15,863 bases of DNA from Acidaminococcus sp. GTDB taxonomy: Bacteria; Bacillota; Negativicutes; Acidaminococcales; Acidaminococcaceae. Positions 1-7,478 of this stretch are shown piece by piece. The stretch covers positions 1 through 15,863 of the forward strand of contig DXYB01000045.1 in assembly GCA_019416065.1 (NCBI GenBank), written 5' to 3'. Under the pieces are notes generated by a model. The model was not told the origin of the DNA. It searched no databases and saw nothing but the letters and a program-made list of their open reading frames with translations. Within the stretch, counting starts at the first letter, position 1; the number at the start of each line of letters is the position of its first letter. A program made the translations under genes and the position numbers.

Positions 1-109
1 TACCCAAGGGGAATCTCTAACCATATCCAACTAACAAAAAACTAACGCCGTCTTTAAATGTCCATGTTATTCTTTTTCTATCAAGTTTGCTAAAATGGAG
101 AGAGGAAAG

Positions 110-1432
110 ATGAAACTACGGAATAAGATACTGGCAATATTAGGAGCAGCTGCGATTGGATTGACATTGTTATACCAATTTGCACCGGGTAACATAAGAC
201 GCTCTTTTACAGAGACGCTGCAATGGGGATGGTCACAAGCGGTTCACTATGATCTGGTCAGCGGTACGGAAGTGTTTAACATCCGGCAAGTGATGACGAC
301 GGACCCTTCAGTCAGCAGGGTTGTTATGTGGCAGTCCAACTTTTCTGAACAAAATGCTGTACTTGAGCTCCGAAACAAGAAAAACGAAGACACCAAAGAG
401 TTCCCTCAGAAAGAAGAGTTATATAATGATGCTGAAAAAGAAACATATATTCACACGGTGCAAGTTTCTGGACTTACTCCTGGTGAGCAGTATGAATATC
501 GGATACGTACTGGAAAAAAGGCCACCTCATGGATGCCTATGACCGCTTTTTCGGGGGATTCTTTTAAGGCCATGATCTTTCCGGATTCCCAGTCTAGCGA
601 CTATACGGTTTGGAAACAGACTGCGGATGCAGCCTGGCAACGCAATCCTGATGCTACTTTTTTTATTAATATGGGTGACTTGGTGGACAACGGACAGGAC
701 GCTAGTCAGTGGAATGCCTGGTTTGGTGTTGTGCAATCTTTTGCAGAAAAAATTCCCGCAGTAACCGTAATGGGGAACCATGAAACCTATACGCTGGATT
801 GGAAAGTACGACGACCGGAAGCGTATATGAAATTGTTCAGCTTACCGAAAAATGGTTATACGCAATATCCTAATCGTTTTTACTCTTACGATGTGGGAGA
901 TGTGCATTTTGTGGTGATAGATACCATGTTTTCGGAAATGAAGGACTTTGAGCCTACGCTGCAGAAAGATGAAATAGAATGGTTTAAGAATGATATGGCG
1001 CAGCATAAGAAAAAATGGAACATCGTGTTGATGCACAAAGATCCCTTGCAGTATGCCTTTAATCCCAATTTAAAGGATGCCAGGTACGGGAAACGGGAAG
1101 AAGGATTTAGTGACGAGGGAAAGGTATGGATGCCGCTTTTTGATGCGTATGGTGTAGACCTTGTACTTTCGGCACACCTGCATACCTACCGGAACCGGGG
1201 ACATATTAAAAACTTCGTGAGGGATCCGGCAGGGCCGTTATATATCATTACTGGTGTAGCAGGAAATGTGCGCTATCCGGAGCTGTGGAAGCAGCATGCT
1301 TTGGATTTATACGTAGCACCGCAGCCGGAAACAGATAATTATATAATCATGGATAAACAAAAGGATCACCTTACGATAACCTGCTATCTTCCTGATGGAA
1401 CCATGTTAGATAAGACGGAACTAAAAAAGTAG
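110..1432 (+). CDS. Membrane-anchored calcineurin-like metallophosphatase (purple-acid-phosphatase-like)
   Basis: Predicted phosphoesterase of 440 aa, probably displayed outside the cytoplasmic membrane. Residues about 6-24 form one hydrophobic segment (signal anchor or signal peptide). Residues about 50-150 look like the fibronectin-III-type domain that precedes the catalytic domain in purple acid phosphatases (SGLTPGEQYEYRIR). The metallophosphatase core follows: D159 in FPDSQ, GDLVD at 189-193, GNHE at 222-225, H309 in MHKDP, and HLH at 356-358 followed by TY. These are the usual dinuclear-metal ligands. ATG at 110 is preferred because GGAGAGAGG lies just upstream; an in-frame ATG at 95 would add five residues. 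A possible extended -10 (TGCTAAAAT, 88-96) overlaps that upstream ATG. Substrate is unknown; the family includes phosphomonoesterases and phosphodiesterases. The family call is firm, the physiological role is not. dapF follows 67 bp downstream and may be partly co-transcribed. Confidence 0.85.
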   Translation: MKLRNKILAILGAAAIGLTLLYQFAPGNIRRSFTETLQWGWSQAVHYDLVSGTEVFNIRQVMTTDPSVSRVVMWQSNFSEQNAVLELRNKKNEDTKEFPQKEELYNDAEKETYIHTVQVSGLTPGEQYEYRIRTGKKATSWMPMTAFSGDSFKAMIFPDSQSSDYTVWKQTADAAWQRNPDATFFINMGDLVDNGQDASQWNAWFGVVQSFAEKIPAVTVMGNHETYTLDWKVRRPEAYMKLFSLPKNGYTQYPNRFYSYDVGDVHFVVIDTMFSEMKDFEPTLQKDEIEWFKNDMAQHKKKWNIVLMHKDPLQYAFNPNLKDARYGKREEGFSDEGKVWMPLFDAYGVDLVLSAHLHTYRNRGHIKNFVRDPAGPLYIITGVAGNVRYPELWKQHALDLYVAPQPETDNYIIMDKQKDHLTITCYLPDGTMLDKTELKK

Positions 1433-1448
1433 GCGTGCTTTTCGAATG

Positions 1449-1457
1449 TGGTACAAT
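1449..1457 (+). promoter_or_regulatory. Possible extended -10 promoter for dapF
   Basis: TGGTACAAT matches an extended -10 element (TGnTAnAAT) and would start a transcript near 1464, about 36 nt before the dapF ATG. No convincing -35 hexamer sits 17 bp upstream, so this is a weak call. Confidence 0.3.
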
Positions 1458-1499
1458 ACCGATGAGGTGAAATTTACCATAGGAGGATACGAACATCTT

Positions 1500-2372
1500 A
1501 TGAAACTGAGATTTACTAAAATGCATGGGTGTGGCAATGACTATGTATATGTAAATTGTCTGGAACATATGCTGGAAAAGCCAGAACAAATTGCCAAACT
1601 GGTAAGCCATCGCAGGTTTGGCATCGGAAGTGACGGCCTTATCTGTATTTGTCCATCGGAAAAAGCAGATTTTCGCATGCGTATGTATAACGCCGACGGG
1701 TCAGAAGGAAAAATGTGTGGCAATGGCACTCGTTGTATTGCCAAATACGTCTATGATAAAGGCTTGACGGATAAGACTGATTTTACACTGGAAACCTTAG
1801 CGGGAATCAAGACCATTCATGTTACGGTTAAACATGGCAAGGTCCAATTTGCAGAAGTAGATATGGGAAAAGCCATCCTGGATCCCAAACAAGTGCCGGT
1901 ACAATGGGATGGGGATGCCTTGCTGGATGAAAATCTTGTATTTCCTACTCCCGAAGGTTCTCAATTTTCTATGAGAGGATCAGCCGTAAGTATGGGAAAC
2001 CCTCATTTTGTCACCTTTGTGGACGACGTAACCCATGCACCGGTGAAACAAAAAGGAACTGTTATCGAACATTCTTCTAGATTCCCTGAACGAGTGAATG
2101 TGGAATTTGTTCAAATTTTGGGGCCGAATCACGTGAAATTTAGGGTCTGGGAAAGAGGTAGCGGGGAAACCTGGGCCTGCGGAACAGGGGCTTGTGCAGT
2201 TGCTTATACGTGTATCCGGCTGCAGAAAGCTGGGAAAGTCAATGGGTTCCTTATGGTGGATGTGAACGGGGGCAGACTACAAGTAAAAGTCCAGGAAGAC
2301 GGACGGATTATTTTGAAAGGTCCTGTCGAAACCGTCTTTGAAGGAGAGATGGAACTCCCGGATTCTTTGTGA
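1500..2372 (+). CDS. dapF: Diaminopimelate epimerase
   Basis: Cytoplasmic, cofactor-independent racemase that converts LL-diaminopimelate to meso-diaminopimelate for lysine and peptidoglycan synthesis. It is 290 aa, a little longer than the usual ~275. The N-terminus MKLRFTKMHGCGNDYVYV is the family signature. The two catalytic cysteines are visible as C73 in MCGNGTRC and C227 in WACGTGACA; ERGSGET (218-224) and GNPHF (166-170) are also typical. ATG 1500 is chosen because the conserved N-terminus begins there and AGGAGG lies at 1481-1486, although the 13-nt spacing is long. A longer frame opens at 1446, but its extra residues do not look like the family. The next gene makes the substrate of this enzyme, so the pair forms a diaminopimelate module. 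Confidence 0.96.
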   Translation: MKLRFTKMHGCGNDYVYVNCLEHMLEKPEQIAKLVSHRRFGIGSDGLICICPSEKADFRMRMYNADGSEGKMCGNGTRCIAKYVYDKGLTDKTDFTLETLAGIKTIHVTVKHGKVQFAEVDMGKAILDPKQVPVQWDGDALLDENLVFPTPEGSQFSMRGSAVSMGNPHFVTFVDDVTHAPVKQKGTVIEHSSRFPERVNVEFVQILGPNHVKFRVWERGSGETWACGTGACAVAYTCIRLQKAGKVNGFLMVDVNGGRLQVKVQEDGRIILKGPVETVFEGEMELPDSL

Positions 2373-2389
2373 AAGACAGACGACTTGCA

Positions 2390-2418
2390 TTGACAGAATG
2401 GACTTCTGCCTTTACAAT
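2390..2418 (+). promoter_or_regulatory. Sigma-A promoter for dapL
   Basis: TTGACA (2390-2395), a 17-bp spacer and TACAAT (2413-2418): perfect -35, near-perfect -10, ideal spacing. Predicted start is near 2425, giving a leader of about 47 nt before the dapL ATG. It lies in the 99-bp gap after dapF, so dapL has its own promoter. Confidence 0.8.
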
Positions 2419-2471
2419 AAAAAGGTATTCCACAATTAAGAAGAAATGTTTTGTATAAAGGAGTTGTTCCT

Positions 2472-3671
2472 ATGGCACTAGTCAATGGTCATTTTGTACA
2501 ATTAAAGCAGAGTTATCTGTTTACCGATATTGCAGCTCGGGTACGGGAATTTACTGTGGCGCATCCAGATAAAAAGCTGATAAAAATGGGAATCGGAGAT
2601 GTGACCCTACCTTTGGCACCGGTAGTGGTCGATGCCATGCGAGAAGCCGTGAATGAAATGGGACACAAGGATACCTTTCGCGGTTACGGTCCTGAACAGG
2701 GCTATGATTTTTTGCACGATGCCATCGTAACGTATTATAAACGGCATGGTGTTACCCTGGATACCAAAGATGTATTTATCAGCGACGGAGCAAAAAGTGA
2801 TTGCGGCAACATCACCGATTTGTTTGACGACAGTAATGTGATTCTTGTACCTGATCCGGTGTACCCGGTATACGTAGATACCAATGTAATGCGGGGACGC
2901 CAGATCCTATATATGGAAGGGCGCCCAGAAAACGACTTTTTACCTATGCCGGATCCTGCTGTCCATGTGGATATCATTTATTTATGTTCTCCCAACAATC
3001 CTACAGGAGCAGCTTATACCAGGGGACAACTCGAAGCATGGGTGGCCTATGCCCAGCAACACAACGCAGTCATTTTATATGATGCAGCGTATGAAGCCTT
3101 TATCACAGAGCCGGACATGCCACGGAGTATTTATGTGATCCCTGGTGCCAAAGAGTGTGCCATTGAATTCTGCTCTTTTTCTAAAACAGCGGGATTTACA
3201 GGAACCCGGTGCGGGTACACGGTGGTGCCGCAGCAATTGGTGCGCAAGACCCCGGAAGGCAAAGAACTGAGCTTGAATAAAATGTGGTTGCGTCGTCAAA
3301 CCACTAAATTTAATGGCGTTAACTATATCGTCCAACGGGGAGCGGAAGCGGCCATGAGCGTGCTGGGGGAGAAACAGTGCGGAGAAATGCTGGCCTATTA
3401 CCGGGAGAATGCCCGTATGATGATGGAAACATTTGATCAAAAAGGCTACCGGTATTATGGTGGACAGTTCTCTCCTTATGTGTGGTTACAGTGCCCCGGT
3501 GGGATGAAAAGCTGGGATTATTTTAATCATCTGCTCAATGACCTAGCCATTGTAGGGACGCCTGGCGCTGGATTTGGAAAAATGGGAGAAGGGTATCTGC
3601 GCCTTTCCGCATTTGGAACCCACGAAGATACTAGGGAAGCTATGAACCGGATTGCAAAAGATACTATCTAA
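2472..3671 (+). CDS. dapL: LL-diaminopimelate aminotransferase
   Basis: PLP-dependent class I/II aminotransferase. It converts tetrahydrodipicolinate directly to LL-diaminopimelate with glutamate as amino donor, bypassing the succinylase and acetylase routes. It is 399 aa, close to the ~410 aa family norm. Visible features are the N-terminal region FTDIAARV and IGDVTLPLAP, GYGPEQGYDFL at 72-82, SDGAKSDCGN at 104-113 (PLP phosphate region), SPNNPTG at 173-179, YDAAYEAF at 203-210, and the Schiff-base lysine K238 in SFSKTAGFTGTRCGY. These match DapL rather than generic aspartate aminotransferases. ATG 2472 is chosen because AAAGGAG (2457-2463) sits 8 nt upstream; the upstream TTG at 2451 precedes that site. 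It lies next to dapF and 18 bp before a small secreted-protein gene likely to share its transcript. Confidence 0.95.
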   Translation: MALVNGHFVQLKQSYLFTDIAARVREFTVAHPDKKLIKMGIGDVTLPLAPVVVDAMREAVNEMGHKDTFRGYGPEQGYDFLHDAIVTYYKRHGVTLDTKDVFISDGAKSDCGNITDLFDDSNVILVPDPVYPVYVDTNVMRGRQILYMEGRPENDFLPMPDPAVHVDIIYLCSPNNPTGAAYTRGQLEAWVAYAQQHNAVILYDAAYEAFITEPDMPRSIYVIPGAKECAIEFCSFSKTAGFTGTRCGYTVVPQQLVRKTPEGKELSLNKMWLRRQTTKFNGVNYIVQRGAEAAMSVLGEKQCGEMLAYYRENARMMMETFDQKGYRYYGGQFSPYVWLQCPGGMKSWDYFNHLLNDLAIVGTPGAGFGKMGEGYLRLSAFGTHEDTREAMNRIAKDTI

Positions 3672-3689
3672 CAAAGGAGAACGAAGAAC

Positions 3690-4142
3690 ATGAAAAAACT
3701 TATCATGACGTTGACAGCTGTTTTAACCATGGGAATGGCAAGCCTTGGCTTTGCCAGCCCCGCTAGTGACCTGCTTGCCCAGGAGGAAACTACAGCGGCA
3801 AAAGTGATTGATTTGCTCCAGGGAAAAGGCCAATTGACAGAAGTAGCACCTTTTTTTACGCAGGAATTGAGCAAGAATTTCACCTCCAGCGCACTGACCA
3901 ATATGCAACAGGGAGTAACTAATCAACTAGGGAAGATGAGCAATGTAAAACTGGCCCGGCTGGATAAATTCACGGATGCCGACCGTTTGATCTACCTTGG
4001 CAAGGCCCAGAAAGCTCCTAATGTACAACTGACTTTTGTCTTTGTAACCAGCGGTAAGAAAGCCCTGCTGCAAGGTGTGAATGTACTTCCAGTAGAAGTT
4101 AAGGAAACGCCAGCTGCCCAACAGAATACAGCAAAGAAATAG
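3690..4142 (+). CDS. Small secreted protein of unknown function
   Basis: I do not recognise this 150-aa protein with certainty. It starts with a classical signal peptide: MKK, a hydrophobic core, and a likely cleavage after A22 (GFA|SPA). The mature part has no cysteines and no lipobox, so it should be soluble outside the cytoplasmic membrane. Its pattern (helical start, FFTQELSKNFTSSALTNMQQ, then strands such as LTFVFVTSGKKALLQGVNVLPV) resembles small exported DUF3887-type domains of the NTF2-like fold; this is only an impression. The tail, about 135-150, is rich in Ala, Gln and Lys. AAAGGAG at 3673-3679 provides the ribosome site. The gene starts 18 bp after the dapL stop with no promoter between them, so it is probably a dapL operon member. 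A functional link to diaminopimelate synthesis is not shown. Confidence 0.75.
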   Translation: MKKLIMTLTAVLTMGMASLGFASPASDLLAQEETTAAKVIDLLQGKGQLTEVAPFFTQELSKNFTSSALTNMQQGVTNQLGKMSNVKLARLDKFTDADRLIYLGKAQKAPNVQLTFVFVTSGKKALLQGVNVLPVEVKETPAAQQNTAKK

Positions 4143-4159
4143 CTTTTTGATGAAAAGTG

Positions 4160-4192
4160 AAGGAGTACTGCCAAGTGTGTGCAGTACTCCTT
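4160..4192. terminator. Shared bidirectional terminator between convergent units
   Basis: A 12-bp perfect stem (AAGGAGTACTGC / GCAGTACTCCTT) with a 9-nt loop. The + side is followed by ATTTTAAT and the - side by CACTTTTCATC. It lies 17 nt after the secreted-protein stop and 3 nt after the stop of the convergent regulator, so it can end both transcripts. Confidence 0.8.
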
Positions 4193-4195
4193 ATT

Positions 4196-5611
4196 TTAAT
4201 ACTGAATCTGATATTTTCGCAGGCGGTATTGCAGGTTTTGCCGTGCAAGACCCAGTGCTTTGGCACTTTGTGTAATATTGCCATGGTTGCGACGAAGGGT
4301 CTCTTCCAAAATTTGTGTTTCGTAGTACGCCATTTGTTCTGCCAAAGTGCCGGACACAGCATGTGGTACAACGTTATTTTTAATTGTTGTTTTTGACTGG
4401 CCTGGGAGTGTGGAGTGAGGAAGAATATAAGATGGAAGCAAGTCGGCTGTGAGTTCTGGTCCTTCTGCCAGGTTTGAGGCATACTCTAACACGTGAAACA
4501 ATTCCCGTACGTTGCCAGGCCAAGCATATTGCTGCAAGAGCCATAACGCTTGGGGAGCAATCCGCGTCAGTGGCAAGGCGTAGTTGGGGGCCACTTGTTG
4601 CAAATGGTAAAGGCAGAGTTCTTTCAGATCTTCTACTCGCTCCCGCAAAGTCGGAACTTTGAGGACCATGGTCGCTAGACGATAAAATACATCCTCCCGC
4701 AATTTTTTATTCTGAATGAGTGAAAAAGGATCTTCATTGCATGTAGAAATTACCCGTATATCCACATGTCGTTCCTGAGTTTCTCCTACCCTGCGAAAGA
4801 CGCCCTCCTGTAAAACTCTTAATAATTTAGCTTGCATGGTAAGGGTCATGGAATTGAGCTCATCCAGAAATAACGTGCCTCCACTAGCCGCTTCTAATAA
4901 GCCCTTTCGGTTAGTAGCCCCTGTGTAAGCCCCTTTTACGGTACCAAATAAAATGCTCTCTACCAATGTTTCCGGTACAGCGGCGCAATTTAATACAACC
5001 AAAGGGTGATGCTTCCGGCGGCTCAGGGCATGGATGCTCTGGGCTACAATTTCTTTTCCGGTGCCAGTAGCACCTACGATTAAGATATGACTGTCCTGAG
5101 GGGCTACCTTCTGGATGGTCTTTTTTAAATCTAGTAGTGCTGGAGAGTGCCCCACTAGACTGTCCAAGGTATATTGCCGGATTTTCTTGATCCCTTTGGC
5201 TACTACTGCCTGGCGTGCCTGCTCTTGCAAAGATTCAATGATTTGCCGCCTCTTTTCTAAAAGAAATACATCTTCTTCAAAATCTACCGCAGCAATGAGC
5301 TGGCCCTTGGAGAAAATGGGATAGGCAGTATTGTAAGTATACAATTCTTTTCCAGAAGTATTCTGGTAATTGCTGAGACGATTGTGGACTTCCTGTTGGG
5401 TCGCAATACAGGTCAGAATAGAGCTTTCTTCATGCGTTAAGGTTTCCATACTGCTGACATGTTTTCCAACGTAAGTGGTTTGCTCTGAGAGGCCCATATT
5501 TTCCCGGGCTTTTTTATTTAAGAAGATCGCTTTGCCTTCTACATCAAATAAGTAGACAGCCTGATCCAATTTATCAACAGCGGTTTCCAAGAGCTTTGTA
5601 TACGGATCCAT
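4196..5611 (-). CDS. Sigma-54-dependent PAS-domain transcriptional activator
   Basis: Enhancer-binding protein of 471 aa that should activate RNA polymerase carrying sigma-54 (RpoN). The N-terminal sensor, about residues 8-120, is PAS-like (DQAVYLFDVEGKAIFLNKKARENMG; NTAYPIF...GQLIAAVDFEED). A helical linker leads to the AAA+ domain, about 151-380. There the Walker A is GATGTGKE (180-187), the sigma-54 contact loop is GAYTGA (227-232, Tyr instead of the commoner Phe), Walker B is TLFLDEL (246-252), sensor and arginine-finger region is LREDVFYRL (304-312), and WPGNVREL is at 364-371. The C-terminus (about 435-471) is a Fis-type HTH. The layout resembles RocR and similar amino-acid catabolism activators. 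ATG 5611 is chosen because AGGAGG (5620-5625) sits 8 nt upstream; the ATG at 5629 lies beyond it. It faces away from an operon with a perfect sigma-54 promoter, which is its likely target. The ligand is unknown, perhaps the betaine the operon handles. Confidence 0.93.
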   Translation of the reverse strand: MDPYTKLLETAVDKLDQAVYLFDVEGKAIFLNKKARENMGLSEQTTYVGKHVSSMETLTHEESSILTCIATQQEVHNRLSNYQNTSGKELYTYNTAYPIFSKGQLIAAVDFEEDVFLLEKRRQIIESLQEQARQAVVAKGIKKIRQYTLDSLVGHSPALLDLKKTIQKVAPQDSHILIVGATGTGKEIVAQSIHALSRRKHHPLVVLNCAAVPETLVESILFGTVKGAYTGATNRKGLLEAASGGTLFLDELNSMTLTMQAKLLRVLQEGVFRRVGETQERHVDIRVISTCNEDPFSLIQNKKLREDVFYRLATMVLKVPTLRERVEDLKELCLYHLQQVAPNYALPLTRIAPQALWLLQQYAWPGNVRELFHVLEYASNLAEGPELTADLLPSYILPHSTLPGQSKTTIKNNVVPHAVSGTLAEQMAYYETQILEETLRRNHGNITQSAKALGLARQNLQYRLRKYQIQY

Positions 5612-5642
5612 AAAGGTCGCCTCCTGCATTTAAATTTTGCGG

Positions 5643-5661
5643 ATGCATAAAAAATTTGCAT
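5643..5661. repeat. Inverted repeat in the leader of the activator gene
   Basis: ATGCA - 9 bp of A/T - TGCAT. It lies just downstream of the predicted start site of the minus-strand activator gene, where a bound protein could repress it. It is a candidate autoregulatory operator; AT-rich chance is possible. Confidence 0.35.
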
Positions 5662-5671
5662 ACTTTCTTTT

Positions 5672-5700
5672 ATTATCCTATGGTTTGAACTAACAGACAA
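5672..5700 (-). promoter_or_regulatory. Sigma-A promoter for the sigma-54 activator gene
   Basis: Read on the minus strand: TTGTCT (complement of 5695-5700), 17-bp spacer, GATAAT (complement of 5672-5677). One mismatch per hexamer and ideal spacing. The predicted start is near 5665, about 54 nt before the ATG at 5611. Confidence 0.6.
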
Positions 5701-5711
5701 GAATGTATACT

Positions 5712-5727
5712 GTATTTTTGTAAATAC
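5712..5727. promoter_or_regulatory. Candidate upstream activator site for the sigma-54 operon
   Basis: Inverted repeat GTATTT-TTGT-AAATAC, centred about 96 bp upstream of the predicted sigma-54 start site. That is in the usual range for enhancer-binding-protein sites. The flanks (CT before, CCAG after) extend the symmetry with one unpaired base. There is no direct evidence of binding. Confidence 0.4.
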
Positions 5728-5789
5728 CAGCGGCTTTGTTCCAAGCTTTTAGCCCTGTGATTTTTCTTTACTTTACTCCACTAACAGAA

Positions 5790-5805
5790 TGGCACGTTAT
5801 TTGCA
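5790..5805 (+). promoter_or_regulatory. Sigma-54 (RpoN) -24/-12 promoter
   Basis: TGGCACGTTATTTGCA matches the consensus TGGCACG-N4-TTGCW at every defined position, with GG at 5791-5792 and GC at 5803-5804 separated by 10 bp. The predicted start is near 5816, about 41 nt before the BCCT transporter ATG. The divergent neighbour encodes a sigma-54 activator, which supports the call strongly. Confidence 0.93.
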
Positions 5806-5856
5806 ACATAATTAGATAAAATAGATTAGGCTTTCATTTAGACTGGAGGGAGAACA

Positions 5857-7458
5857 ATGTGCAATATGCGTGACAACCAGCGCAACGTCCGCTGGAATGT
5901 TTTTATCCCCTGCTTTTTAGTGATTGGCGGGGCGGCTCTTTTGGGAGTGGTTAACAACACTTGGCTAACCGCAGTGACTAGTGCCATTTTTGGCTGGTCT
6001 CTGGAAAATTTTGGATGGCTCTACCAGTGGGTGGCACTGGGGACATTAATTCTGATTACCCTTTTGGCTTTTTCCCCGGTGGGGAAAATCCGTTTTGGGG
6101 GGCCGCATGCTAAGGCTAAATTTTCCTTTGGTGCTTGGTTCGCCATGACCTTGACAGGGGGTATTGCTACAGGCCTTATTACATACGGGGTGAATGAACC
6201 CATTATTTATTACGGCAATATTTATAAAGAATTGGATGGGTTTGGGATCGCACCCTATTCACAAGAAGCGGCATTCTTTGCCCTGGCACGCTGTTTTTAT
6301 AACTGGACATTTATTCCATATGCTATGTATGCGCTAAGTGGTGTGATTATTGCTTATATGTATTATAATCGAAAAAAAGAATTGTCCGTTGCCGCATCTC
6401 TTACCCCGCTTTTTGGGCAGCGCGTGACACAGGGGTTTTGGCGAGCAGCCATTGATACCCTTTCGGTGCTAGCAATTGCCTTGGGGCTAGCGGCCTCTTT
6501 AGGCGCAGGTTTAGCTCTTGTAGGAACGGGGCTTACCGCTGCCTACGGCGTCCAACAAGGACCAGCTGTTTGGTTTATTCTTACTGCCATTATTACTGCA
6601 ACGTTCACCATAGCATCCGTTATGGGTATTGATAGAGGCATCAAATGGCTGGCTAATATGACGACAAAGATTTTTTATCTGTTGCTGTTTGCCCTAGTGA
6701 TTATTGGACCTACAGTGTATATCTTAAACATGGCCAATGTGGGATTGGGATATTGGCTGGATCGTTTTTGGACTTGGGGATTGGATCCGTATATTGCTGG
6801 TGGGAAACCGCTTGTGACCTGGTGGACTATGTATGACTGGGCTATCTGGATTGCCTATGCACCACTAATGGGAATCTTCTTTGCGATTATTGCCTATGGT
6901 CGCACCATTAAGCAATTTTTGCTAATTAACTGGGTACTGCCTGCCGTATTTGGCTTTGTATGGTTTTCCGTCTGGGGCGGCACAGCGCTAAAATGGCAAA
7001 TTGATGGTGTCGTAGATATTGTAAAATCCATTCAGGAGGGCGGGGCTGTCAGTGGCATCTGGTATTTTCTTCAGGCAATTCCAATGGGCAAGATCCTGGT
7101 GCCGGTGATCATTATTACCCTAATTGCCGCTTTTTCCACTACCGCAGATACCATGAGCACTACGATTGCTGCACTATGCACGGAGGGGGCAAAACACGAT
7201 GAGGAACCGGCCCTATGGCAGAAAGTGGTGTGGGGAGTATCCATTGGAGCTATCGCTGCCATTATGGTTGCCTTTGGCGGCGGAGAACAGGGCGTGGATG
7301 GCGTGAAATATCTGGCGGCCTGCGGCGGCTTTGTAGTCTTGGTTATTTTTATTCTCCAGGTTGCGGCAGCGGTAAAAGTTTTCTTCTTGGAAAAAGAAAC
7401 CAAAAACGAAATGGTGGATAGTGAAGACTTGATAGAAACTGAAAATACGGATATGTGA
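5857..7458 (+). CDS. BCCT-family betaine/carnitine/choline-type transporter
   Basis: Integral membrane transporter of 533 aa with about 12 hydrophobic segments. The BCCT (TC 2.A.15) signature is clear at about 319-353: WWTMYDWAIWIAYAP, then GRTIKQF. W322, W323, Y326, W328 and W331 correspond to the tryptophan-rich helix that cages trimethylammonium groups in BetP and CaiT. The segment GGIATGLITYGVNEPI (101-116) matches the glycine-rich helix of the LeuT-fold core. The ends lack the long charged osmosensing extensions of BetP, which fits nutrient uptake or exchange rather than osmoregulation. Start ATG 5857 follows GGAGGG at 5845-5850. It is the first gene behind the sigma-54 promoter, and the MIO-less lyase gene follows immediately. 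I infer a quaternary-amine substrate, possibly ergothioneine or hercynine. Glycine betaine, carnitine or choline remain possible from sequence alone. Confidence 0.92.
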   Translation: MCNMRDNQRNVRWNVFIPCFLVIGGAALLGVVNNTWLTAVTSAIFGWSLENFGWLYQWVALGTLILITLLAFSPVGKIRFGGPHAKAKFSFGAWFAMTLTGGIATGLITYGVNEPIIYYGNIYKELDGFGIAPYSQEAAFFALARCFYNWTFIPYAMYALSGVIIAYMYYNRKKELSVAASLTPLFGQRVTQGFWRAAIDTLSVLAIALGLAASLGAGLALVGTGLTAAYGVQQGPAVWFILTAIITATFTIASVMGIDRGIKWLANMTTKIFYLLLFALVIIGPTVYILNMANVGLGYWLDRFWTWGLDPYIAGGKPLVTWWTMYDWAIWIAYAPLMGIFFAIIAYGRTIKQFLLINWVLPAVFGFVWFSVWGGTALKWQIDGVVDIVKSIQEGGAVSGIWYFLQAIPMGKILVPVIIITLIAAFSTTADTMSTTIAALCTEGAKHDEEPALWQKVVWGVSIGAIAAIMVAFGGGEQGVDGVKYLAACGGFVVLVIFILQVAAAVKVFFLEKETKNEMVDSEDLIETENTDM

Positions 7459-7478
7459 AGAAAATGGGGGACAAAATA

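Noticed and set aside
5836..5842. TTTAGAC in the leader of the BCCT gene as another hut-type regulator site
   Set aside because: It is a single copy without the 11-bp partner or a -10 element, and lies downstream of the sigma-54 start. Probably chance.
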